DNA of 12,519 nucleotides. It comes from JAIEPW01 sp964406035. Lineage in GTDB: Bacteria; Acidobacteriota; Terriglobia; Bryobacterales; Bryobacteraceae. This document shows, one piece after another, positions 6,307-12,519 of the stretch (positions within the stretch are counted from its first letter, which is position 1; every line of letters begins with the position of its first letter). The stretch covers positions 1 to 12,519 of the forward strand of contig CAYOQB010000152.1 in assembly GCA_964406035.1 (NCBI GenBank), read 5' to 3'. The notes beneath the pieces are model-generated. The model did not search any database. It was not told the origin of the DNA and saw nothing but the letters and a program-made list of their open reading frames with translations. The position numbers and the translations under genes are program-made.

Positions 6307-6329
6307 AAATGTATTAAACTCTGAGCACC

Positions 6330-7226
6330 ATGTCCATACGATGCGCTTTGCTGTTGCTCGCTTCCTGTTTTCTCTTGCCTGCAGAAACTCAAACAGTCAA
6401 GTCAATCCCGATCGGAACTGATTTTAAAGGTCAAAGCCAGCAGACTCTCGGCTTCCTTCCCGACAATGACGCCGCTTACGAGTGTGCTAATCCGCCCAGC
6501 GTTAACGACTTGCGAAACGCCAGCTTCACAACCTCTCTAACGGTTTTATCAGCCGAGCAGGCAGCTAAGCTGAAGATCACGTTTAGCGGCAGTGCTGGCG
6601 GGCAAGTGGACCGTAGCCAGCAAGTTGTAGTGTCGCAGGCTGGGCGCATGAAGGACTGTTTGGCTAAAGACGGAAAGACGCGGTTGCTCTATGGTCACGT
6701 TGTGAGAACGACAGTCCTCCTGTCGAACTATGCCGTCAGTGGCGACGTGAGCTTAGCCATCGTGGCCGCTCAAGCAACAATCAAGGGCGCCAGCAACCGT
6801 GTCGAGCTTGAAGCAGTAGGCGTGCCTGACATAGAAGTTCAGAAGAAGCTGCAGGAGGCCAAGCAAACCCTGGGTGGTCGGTCACTCATCGTTGAGAATT
6901 TCGCCGATTTCGACAAGAAGCGCGGCGAAGCAGAGAATATGGCCGTAGCTTCTGACAAAGTTGGTTCGACGCGAATCGCAATCTTGGGGGAGCCGGTTAG
7001 CGTTCAATCTATTCAGGGCTCACTCGCGCGAATTTTCGCTCTCCAGAACATGACGCAGTCCAGGGACTGCCAACAAGCGGTTGCAGACTTCAAGCTGAAG
7101 ACAACCGACACGGAGGCCGTTTTGCGCTCTACTTACGATCAGATCGCAGGAGGGTGCAGCGTTGATGGAGTTGCCAAAGAACGAGCCAAACAACTTCTCG
7201 GATCGTTCGAATTGCGCCAAAGGTAG
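6330..7226 (+). CDS. Secreted protein of unknown function, first gene of a two-gene unit
   Basis: A 298-residue protein that I do not recognise. The N-terminus is an export signal: basic Arg4, a hydrophobic core (CALLLLASCFLLPA, residues 5-18), then polar ETQT. A lipobox-like LASC (10-13) is present but lies too early, with more hydrophobic residues behind it, so cleavage by ordinary signal peptidase near residue 18-21 is more likely than lipidation. The mature part alternates hydrophobic and polar residues in 60-165, suggesting beta strands (KLKITFSGSAGG, RTTVLLSNYAVSG, DVSLAIVAAQATIKG). More helical stretches are at 165-200 and 240-298. Cysteines near residues 51, 109, 248 and 275 could form disulfides outside the cytoplasm. 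The next gene starts 6 bases after its stop, so the two are almost surely co-transcribed. GC is clearly lower than in the left half of the window. No good ribosome site precedes the ATG. Confidence 0.8.
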   Translation: MSIRCALLLLASCFLLPAETQTVKSIPIGTDFKGQSQQTLGFLPDNDAAYECANPPSVNDLRNASFTTSLTVLSAEQAAKLKITFSGSAGGQVDRSQQVVVSQAGRMKDCLAKDGKTRLLYGHVVRTTVLLSNYAVSGDVSLAIVAAQATIKGASNRVELEAVGVPDIEVQKKLQEAKQTLGGRSLIVENFADFDKKRGEAENMAVASDKVGSTRIAILGEPVSVQSIQGSLARIFALQNMTQSRDCQQAVADFKLKTTDTEAVLRSTYDQIAGGCSVDGVAKERAKQLLGSFELRQR

Positions 7227-7232
7227 GGCCAA

Positions 7233-9194
7233 ATGCTTTTAACTCTGTGCAGGGCACTTGTTGGATTGCCCTTACTCGCCCCCTGCGTGTTCGGGGTTGA
7301 CTCCCGTCAGGCTGAGATCGCCCGGCTTCGAAGAGAAGGTCTGATCCTCCCGGTAACGGCAGCCACTTCAAGAGAACTCGCGGCCGAGCTCAAGGACTTT
7401 TCGCCATGCACGCGCGGCAGAACGGTGAAGGTGAACAAAATCGGCCGCGCAGATGATCTGAGTCTTGTCGTTGTAAGAGAACGACCCGGTCGCACCATCA
7501 AGTGCGGGCACGGTACTGCATGTTACGATCCGCACCTCGATCTGTTCTTTCTAGACTACGACGTTCTCTATGCGCCGTTTGTGAGCCGGAATGTTGGAAC
7601 GCAGTGGGTCACGCGATCAAACGAGGACAATCGAGTCCGTCTATATAGACAGTTTGTGTTCCTTCACGAGCTAGGACATCGAACTAAGCATAGGGCAGAA
7701 CGGAACCCCTCTCCTGAGAGAAGACTAGAGATGGAGAACGAAGCCGATGACTATGCATTGTCGTGCGTCGTAAGAGCTTTTGACCAATCTCCAGATCCTC
7801 TGAAGGTCTTTTCTGTTCCCGAGCCCAATTCTGAAAGAAGATCGCGGCTTCGACCGCCGCCGGCGAGCAGCAGCACCGACCGGGCAGCTGTTGCGCTGGG
7901 TGAACTGGCGATGGAGGCTGACATCGCCCTAGTTTACGGGGATCAGGTATCCCCTTACCGAGCTAACGAAAGTTATGTCAGCTTCGTTCTGAGAATGCAG
8001 CATCTGCTTCAGCGCATAGCGAGTAGCGTTAAAGAACCCGATGTTTCCGTCTTCGTTGGAATAGCCAGGGAGAACCTCAGCCGGGTCGCTGAAACAGCCA
8101 AGCACCTTGTCGCTGAAATTGACCCGGAGAAGTTGGGCTTCAAGCCCGCATCTGCGGCATTCGATTCCAAAGGCTTCGTTGTACTATCGCCAGCACTGGA
8201 GGCTTATAGACTTACCTACAAAACTATCGATGAGGCGAGTAAACCGGGGAGTCCTTTCGAGCCTTCTGCCCAAGCTTTTGAACCCGTTTGTACAGATGCC
8301 CGGAGGGGCTCCAATTCGCATGATCTTGAACGGGATCGGCTCCTGGTGATGGACCAATCCGTGCTCTGGTGGCGAAGAGGTGTTGGTATGTTTGAATGTC
8401 GCAGCGGTTCATGGCGGCTCTCCGAGGACTGGAGTCATCGCGGTGCAAGTGCATGGAGCGACGTCATTGGCATTCAGCCATATGCCGACAAGATGCTTGC
8501 GGTGATTGGTGGTAAGGAAGCACCCGATGAAGTTCGCTACGAAATACACGGGACAGCAGGTTTGTTAGCCATGAAGACCAGAAGGCAATTGCGAGACGAA
8601 CTGCGCGCGCAAGTCGGTGCATCCGCTTGTGAATTGCTGCAGGGGCCGGAAAGCATAGATCGCGGCACCGTTACCTTTAGGTGCCTAGACCGAGACACGG
8701 GATATTGTAGGCTCGACAGGGAGTCGCTAGACCTGAAGGACTGTCGCCTGACTGATGAACGCTCGCCGCTATACCAAGCCGTTAATCAGTCCGGTGTGTT
8801 CCACCTATTCGCGCTTGATGGGAATGCCATTGTTGGCGTCTCGTCGACCTTTGACCCGTACGAGCGGCACATTAATCCGTACGAGATCCGGGCATCGATG
8901 GTGGCTGAGTCTGGTGGTGTGCGAATAGCTTCGCATAGGCTCATCGAGGATGCTTTGCCAAGGGACCAAGACCCACTTAAATGGCTTACCGTCATTCACC
9001 CGCCGCTCGCGATTTGCAATGCTTTCGGCACGTCGATTGGGTGCTGGGCAGACCGCGAGTCCGCGTATCAGTTCTCACTAAGAACCGGAGCTATGCGCGT
9101 CATATTTCATCCAGCAGCGGCCGTACCATTGCTTGGCGGGAAAATTGCGGCGATCCGAACGCTGAACCGATGGTATCTGGTTTCATTAGAGTAG
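7233..9194 (+). CDS. Secreted HExxH zinc metallopeptidase-like protein with large unassigned C-terminal region
   Basis: A 653-residue exported protein. A signal peptide covers about residues 1-21 (LLTLCRALVGLPLLAPCVFG). The peptidase motif is FLHELGH, with His145 and His149 as zinc ligands and Glu146 as catalytic base. About 20 residues on, ENEADDYA (168-175) offers Glu170 as third ligand, as in gluzincins of the M48/ImmA type (E-A-D pattern). It lacks the multiple membrane helices of HtpX/Ste24-type M48 enzymes. A mainly helical middle part (about 205-300) is followed by a C-terminal region of about 300 residues, rich in Trp, Cys and strand-like stretches, that could be a propeller or other binding module; no family was recognised. 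A GGTAGGG ribosome site spans the end of the preceding gene, with the ATG 6 bases after its stop, which supports this start. Hand counts of 60-base lines give about 47-55 % GC, against 73 % near 2221-2280, which suggests acquisition from elsewhere. Substrate and role are unknown. Confidence 0.82.
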   Translation: MLLTLCRALVGLPLLAPCVFGVDSRQAEIARLRREGLILPVTAATSRELAAELKDFSPCTRGRTVKVNKIGRADDLSLVVVRERPGRTIKCGHGTACYDPHLDLFFLDYDVLYAPFVSRNVGTQWVTRSNEDNRVRLYRQFVFLHELGHRTKHRAERNPSPERRLEMENEADDYALSCVVRAFDQSPDPLKVFSVPEPNSERRSRLRPPPASSSTDRAAVALGELAMEADIALVYGDQVSPYRANESYVSFVLRMQHLLQRIASSVKEPDVSVFVGIARENLSRVAETAKHLVAEIDPEKLGFKPASAAFDSKGFVVLSPALEAYRLTYKTIDEASKPGSPFEPSAQAFEPVCTDARRGSNSHDLERDRLLVMDQSVLWWRRGVGMFECRSGSWRLSEDWSHRGASAWSDVIGIQPYADKMLAVIGGKEAPDEVRYEIHGTAGLLAMKTRRQLRDELRAQVGASACELLQGPESIDRGTVTFRCLDRDTGYCRLDRESLDLKDCRLTDERSPLYQAVNQSGVFHLFALDGNAIVGVSSTFDPYERHINPYEIRASMVAESGGVRIASHRLIEDALPRDQDPLKWLTVIHPPLAICNAFGTSIGCWADRESAYQFSLRTGAMRVIFHPAAAVPLLGGKIAAIRTLNRWYLVSLE

Positions 9195-9206
9195 TCGGTT
9201 TCATGT

Positions 9207-9238
9207 GTTCTTGGGGGAGTTGAGCGGACACTCGGCGC
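9207..9238 (+). repeat. Left terminal inverted repeat of MITE-like element
   Basis: Pairs with 9511-9543. The shared inner core is agcggacactcggc and the shared outer end is gttcttgg. Confidence 0.8.
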
Positions 9239-9510
9239 GACGGCGAACGGCGGCTCCGAGGTGCCTCGGTTGCGGATCGCAAAGGCGACCCGATCCTGGG
9301 GCAACAACGCTCAGCCGTGATAAGGCGTGTTTCCTTTGGTCAGGTCGCCTGATGGGGCCAGTTTTGACTACAAGACTGCCAGAGCAGCATGAAGAACTCC
9401 TCCTTGAGCGTGCGAGTGAGAGCGTTTCCGGCAAAGGCACTTGAGTGCGCCGGTTGTGGTCTGATTCGAGATGATCTTGCTGCCGATGTCTGTGAGTAAG
9501 CGCTCCCCCT

Positions 9511-9543
9511 GAGCCGAGTGTCCGCTTCACTCCCGCCAAGAAC
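9511..9543 (-). repeat. Right terminal inverted repeat of MITE-like element
   Basis: Reverse complement matches 9207-9238 with one gap and three mismatches. It ends just upstream of the start codon at 9567. Confidence 0.8.
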
Positions 9544-9566
9544 CGCTTACGCTACATTAGTTCCTT

Positions 9567-12519
9567 ATGCGTTTCCTTGTTCTTGTCGCCCTTGCAGCCA
9601 CGCTGTGTTCCGCTCAGGACGTCACCGGTCTGCCGGATGTACCCGCGTGGAAGCCTCTAAAGTACCGTTCCATCGGCCCCGCGTGGGGCGGCCGCGTTTC
9701 GCGGGCGGCGGGCGTGCCGGGCGATCCGAGCACGTACTATGCGGCCACGGCTTCGGGGGGCGTGTGGAAGTCGACCGACGGTGGGATCACGTGGAAGAGT
9801 ATCTTCGACGATCAGCCGATCTCGTCCATCGGCTCGCTGGCGATCGCGCCCTCGAATCCGGCGGTGATTTACGTGGGCTCGGGCGAGGCGAATATCCGCG
9901 GCAACGTCGCGCACGGCAACGGAATTTATAAGTCCACGGACGGGGGCAAGGCGTGGAAGCACGTGTGGAAGCAGGAAGGGCAGATCGGGACCATGGCAGT
10001 GCATCCCACCAACCCGGATATCGCCTACGCCGCGGTGCTGGGGAAGGCGTTTTCGCCGAATCCGGAACGGGGCGTGTATCGCACGCGGGACGGCGGCAAG
10101 ACGTGGGAGCAGGTGTTGAAGAAAGACAGCGACACCGGCGCGTCGGACGTCGCGTTGGACCCGAATAATCCGAACATCGTGTTTGCCGGAATGTGGGAAA
10201 CGCGCCGGTTCCCGTGGGACTTGAAGAGCGGAGGTCCGGGGAGCGGGCTGTACATTTCGCGCGACGGCGGCGATAGCTGGACGCAGTTGACCGAAAAGGG
10301 CCTGCCGAAGGGAATTTGGGGCAAAGTGGGAGTGGGGATCGCGCCGAGCGATTCGAAGAGGGTTTACGCGCTGATCGAAGCTGAGGAAGGCGGGTTGTTC
10401 CGTTCCGACGACGGCGGGGACAAATGGACCCGCGTGACCGCGAGCCGGCTGATCCGGCAACGGGCGTGGTACTACACGACGCTGACGGTGCATCCGACGA
10501 ATCCGAACGAGGTGTGGTTCCCGAGCGTGCCGATGGTGAAGACGATTGACGGCGGAAAGACGCTGGAGATGATCCGCGGCTTCGCGCATGGCGATCACCA
10601 CGACATGTGGATCGATCCCAAGAACCCGCAGCGCATGATCAATGCGAATGACGGAGGCGTGGAGATTTCCAATGACGGCGGGGCAACCTGGCTGCAGCCC
10701 GCGCTGCCGGTATCGCAGTTTTATCACGTGTCGGCGGACAACCGCGTTCCGTTCCATGTCGCGGGGGCGATGCAGGATATCGGCACGGCGCAGGGTCCCA
10801 GCGATTCGCTGAGCCGGGGCGGCATCCGCAACACGGACTGGTGGGGCGTGGGCGGCGGAGAAGCGGGCTGGGTGGTTTCCGATCCGAGCGATCCCAACAT
10901 CGTTTACGCGGGCGAGTACGGGGGCACGATCACGCACTACGATCACCGTACCCGGCAGGCGCGGAACGTGACGGCGTATCCGGAGAATCCGTCGGGACAC
11001 GGCGGTGAGGACATGAAGTATCGCTTCCAGTGGACCGCGCCGATCCACATTTCGCCGCACAATCCGAAGGTGGTGTATCACGGAGGCAATGTGGTGTTCC
11101 GGTCCGTGGACGCCGGGCAGACGTGGACGGCGATTTCCGGAGACCTGACGCGGAACGACAAATCCAAGCAGAAGTGGGCGGGCGGCCCGATCACGGGCGA
11201 CAACACCGGGGTGGAGGTCTATTGCACGGTATTCACGATCGCGGAATCGCCGCTGCAGAAGGACACGATCTGGGCGGGGTCGGACGACGGGCTGGTTCAC
11301 ATTACTCGCGACGGCGGGAAAACCTGGAAGAACGTGACTGCGGGGCTGGCGGCATTGCCGGAGTGGGCCACGGTGCGGATGATCGAGCCCTCGCGATTCC
11401 AGGCGGGAACGGCGTACATCGTGGCGGAAGCGCACCGGCTCGGCGACAACCGGCCGTTCCTGTACCGGACCACGGATTTCGGCGCGACGTTCACGCGCCT
11501 GGACGCTTCCCTGCCCGCGGATGTGTATCTGCACGCGGTTCGCGAGGATTCGGTTCGCAGCAACATTCTCTATCTGGGGACGGAGCGCGGGGTGGCGGTG
11601 TCGCTGGACGGAGGCGCGAGCTGGAAGTCGCTGCGGCTGAACCTGCCCACGGTGGCGGTGCATGACATCGCGATCAAGGACAACTCGCTGGTGGCCGGGA
11701 CGCACGGACGCGGGATCTGGATTGTGGATCATCTGAACGTTCTGCGGGATTGGACGAGCGAGATCAGCGCGAAGCCGGCGCACCTGTTCGGCTCGCCCGC
11801 GGTGATCGCATGGCGGCGGGACCGCAGGCCTGGGGACAAGTTCAGCGGGGAGAATCCGGCGGCGGGCGCTTCCATTTACTACTTCCTGAAGGAGCCCTCC
11901 AAGGGAGAAATCAAAGTAGAGGTTCTGGATGCGCAGAACACGCGGATCGCCGTGCTGTCGAGCAAGCCCAGAGCAGCATCGGGAGCGTCCGACCGCATCG
12001 CTTCGGAAGAAGAAGCACTGAAGAAAGAGGCGTTGCCGAATGAAGCCGGCGTGAACCGCGGGATCTGGAACCTGAGCTATGCCGGCGCGGAAATGATTCC
12101 GGGAGCGAAGATCGACATGGGGAGTCCGGCAACGGGTCCGGCGGTGCTGCCGGGCACGTACACGCTGCGTCTGACGGTGGACGGGCAGACCATGACCACC
12201 ACCGTGAAGGTGGAGGGCGATCCCCGGGTGCAGGTGAGCGAAGCGGATCGCAAGGCGCAATTGCTGGCCGCGCTGGATCTCCGCGATTCGGTGACGCGGA
12301 CCACGCGGGTAGTGCACCAGTTGCGGACGGTGCGCAAGCAACTGGCGGATCGCAACGAGCTGCTGAAGGCGAATCCCCGGTACGAGCAACTGGTGAAGGA
12401 TTCGGCGGCGCTGATCGGGAAGCTGAACGATTTGGAATCGAAGCTGCACAATCCCGACGCTGAAGTGGTGTACGACATCCTGGCGTTCCGCGGGGGGACG
12501 AAGCTGTACTCGCGGCTGG
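9567..12519 (+). CDS. Secreted Asp-box (BNR/sortilin-like) beta-propeller protein, partial at right edge
   Basis: Large exported protein of the kind often labelled glycosyl hydrolase or VPS10/sortilin-like in acidobacteria; 984 codons are visible and the frame runs off the window. A signal peptide covers residues 1-16 (RFLVLVALAATLCSA, cut before QD). Eleven Asp-box motifs of the S/T-x-D-G-G-x-x-W type lie between residue 69 (STDGGITW) and about 686 (SLDGGASW). They include STDGGKAW, TRDGGKTW, SRDGGDSW, SDDGGDKW, SNDGGATW and SVDAGQTW, and are probably arranged as one or two propellers. Many blades carry the companion P-x-N/D-P-x-x-x-Y/W strand (HPTNPDIAY, SDPNIVYAG). A beta-sandwich-like part follows (about 780-880, GTYTLRLTVDG), then a charged coiled-coil stretch (about 895-975). 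Family members probably bind or process polymers outside the cell; true hydrolase activity is not shown by any catalytic motif I can see. No ribosome site is obvious before ATG 9567. Confidence 0.92.
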   Translation, partial: MRFLVLVALAATLCSAQDVTGLPDVPAWKPLKYRSIGPAWGGRVSRAAGVPGDPSTYYAATASGGVWKSTDGGITWKSIFDDQPISSIGSLAIAPSNPAVIYVGSGEANIRGNVAHGNGIYKSTDGGKAWKHVWKQEGQIGTMAVHPTNPDIAYAAVLGKAFSPNPERGVYRTRDGGKTWEQVLKKDSDTGASDVALDPNNPNIVFAGMWETRRFPWDLKSGGPGSGLYISRDGGDSWTQLTEKGLPKGIWGKVGVGIAPSDSKRVYALIEAEEGGLFRSDDGGDKWTRVTASRLIRQRAWYYTTLTVHPTNPNEVWFPSVPMVKTIDGGKTLEMIRGFAHGDHHDMWIDPKNPQRMINANDGGVEISNDGGATWLQPALPVSQFYHVSADNRVPFHVAGAMQDIGTAQGPSDSLSRGGIRNTDWWGVGGGEAGWVVSDPSDPNIVYAGEYGGTITHYDHRTRQARNVTAYPENPSGHGGEDMKYRFQWTAPIHISPHNPKVVYHGGNVVFRSVDAGQTWTAISGDLTRNDKSKQKWAGGPITGDNTGVEVYCTVFTIAESPLQKDTIWAGSDDGLVHITRDGGKTWKNVTAGLAALPEWATVRMIEPSRFQAGTAYIVAEAHRLGDNRPFLYRTTDFGATFTRLDASLPADVYLHAVREDSVRSNILYLGTERGVAVSLDGGASWKSLRLNLPTVAVHDIAIKDNSLVAGTHGRGIWIVDHLNVLRDWTSEISAKPAHLFGSPAVIAWRRDRRPGDKFSGENPAAGASIYYFLKEPSKGEIKVEVLDAQNTRIAVLSSKPRAASGASDRIASEEEALKKEALPNEAGVNRGIWNLSYAGAEMIPGAKIDMGSPATGPAVLPGTYTLRLTVDGQTMTTTVKVEGDPRVQVSEADRKAQLLAALDLRDSVTRTTRVVHQLRTVRKQLADRNELLKANPRYEQLVKDSAALIGKLNDLESKLHNPDAEVVYDILAFRGGTKLYSRL

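Larger units (their letters stand above)
9207..9543. mobile_element. MITE-like element: ~337 bp with 32/33-bp terminal inverted repeats, no transposase
   Basis: The left end (9207-9238) and the reverse complement of the right end (9511-9543) agree over about 33 positions apart from one single-base gap and three mismatches. They share gttcttgg, gggagt and agcggacactcggc. The roughly 270 bases between them hold no convincing gene; frames of 79 and 112 codons exist but look like chance. A ccgagg-TG-cctcgg hairpin lies at 9256-9269. No target-site duplication is visible (left flank catgt, right flank cgctt). The structure fits a non-autonomous or internally deleted insertion element mobilised by a transposase encoded elsewhere. 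It starts 12 bases after the metallopeptidase stop and ends 23 bases before the next start. Confidence 0.75.

Noticed and set aside
5601..6317. 238-codon plus-strand frame and 151-codon minus-strand frame (5703-6158) in the repeat array, as possible repeat proteins
   Set aside because: They stay open because the repeat period is 77 codons. Both strands are open equally, and the 79-bp deletion in unit C shifts the register without any sign of selection for a frame.
6330..6370. Lipoprotein signal (LASC) in the protein starting at 6330
   Set aside because: The cysteine is only residue 13 and hydrophobic residues continue behind it, which is too short for a normal lipoprotein signal. Ordinary secretion is favoured.
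9239..9510. Small protein or transposase remnant inside the MITE-like element
   Set aside because: Frames on both strands are short and of low quality, and no DDE or helix-turn-helix motif was found. I could not assign any IS family from the interior.
9657..12449. 930-codon minus-strand open frame opposite the propeller gene
   Set aside because: A by-product of high GC and strong third-position bias in the plus-strand gene. The product is an Arg/His/Pro-rich string without domains, whereas the plus frame has eleven Asp boxes and a signal peptide.

Overview
The window looks like chromosomal DNA of an acidobacterium, probably a Solibacter/Bryobacterales-type lineage. This is an inference from several signs together: high-GC coding DNA with strong third-position bias, a bacillithiol glycosyltransferase (BshA), an ECF sigma cassette, a very large secreted Asp-box (BNR/sortilin-like) propeller protein, IS481-type insertion sequences and bulky non-coding repeats between genes. 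No RNA gene or CRISPR array was seen.

Layout, left to right. Positions 1-~918 carry one end of an IS481-family insertion sequence. Its minus-strand transposase runs off the left edge and its C-terminal tail is not family-like. A small hairpin and a half-size TauE/SafE (TSUP) membrane protein follow (minus strand, 1029-1391). Divergent from this is a tightly packed plus-strand cassette: ECF sigma factor (1446-2036), one-TM putative anti-sigma factor (2033-2458), and a secreted CpxP/Spy-like protein (2458-2916). The start and stop codons overlap at both joints. A membrane histidine kinase (2968-4344) follows in the same direction after a 51-base gap. It converges with, and overlaps by 37 bases, the bshA gene on the minus strand (4308-5423).

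Positions ~5461-6306 hold a tandem array of a 231-bp repeat: a degenerate partial copy, two full copies, a copy with a 79-bp deletion and a decayed end copy. It occupies the upstream leader side of bshA and also the upstream side of the next plus-strand gene. Because 231 is a multiple of three, the array produces spurious open frames on both strands and a false N-terminal extension of bshA.

Positions 6330-9194 hold a two-gene unit with visibly lower GC than its surroundings. It encodes an unrecognised 298-aa secreted protein and a 653-aa secreted protein with an HELGH zinc-peptidase motif. A ~337-bp element with 32-33-bp terminal inverted repeats and no transposase (9207-9543) comes next. It ends 23 bases before a large secreted Asp-box propeller protein that runs off the right edge (9567-12519).

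How the genes may work together: the sigma/anti-sigma/CpxP-like trio reads as a complete envelope-stress signalling unit, with the kinase possibly co-transcribed. BshA belongs to low-molecular-weight thiol (bacillithiol) metabolism and is probably independent of it. The secreted protein plus metallopeptidase pair is flanked by repeat DNA and is the best candidate here for an undescribed system. The window gives no direct evidence of what it does.
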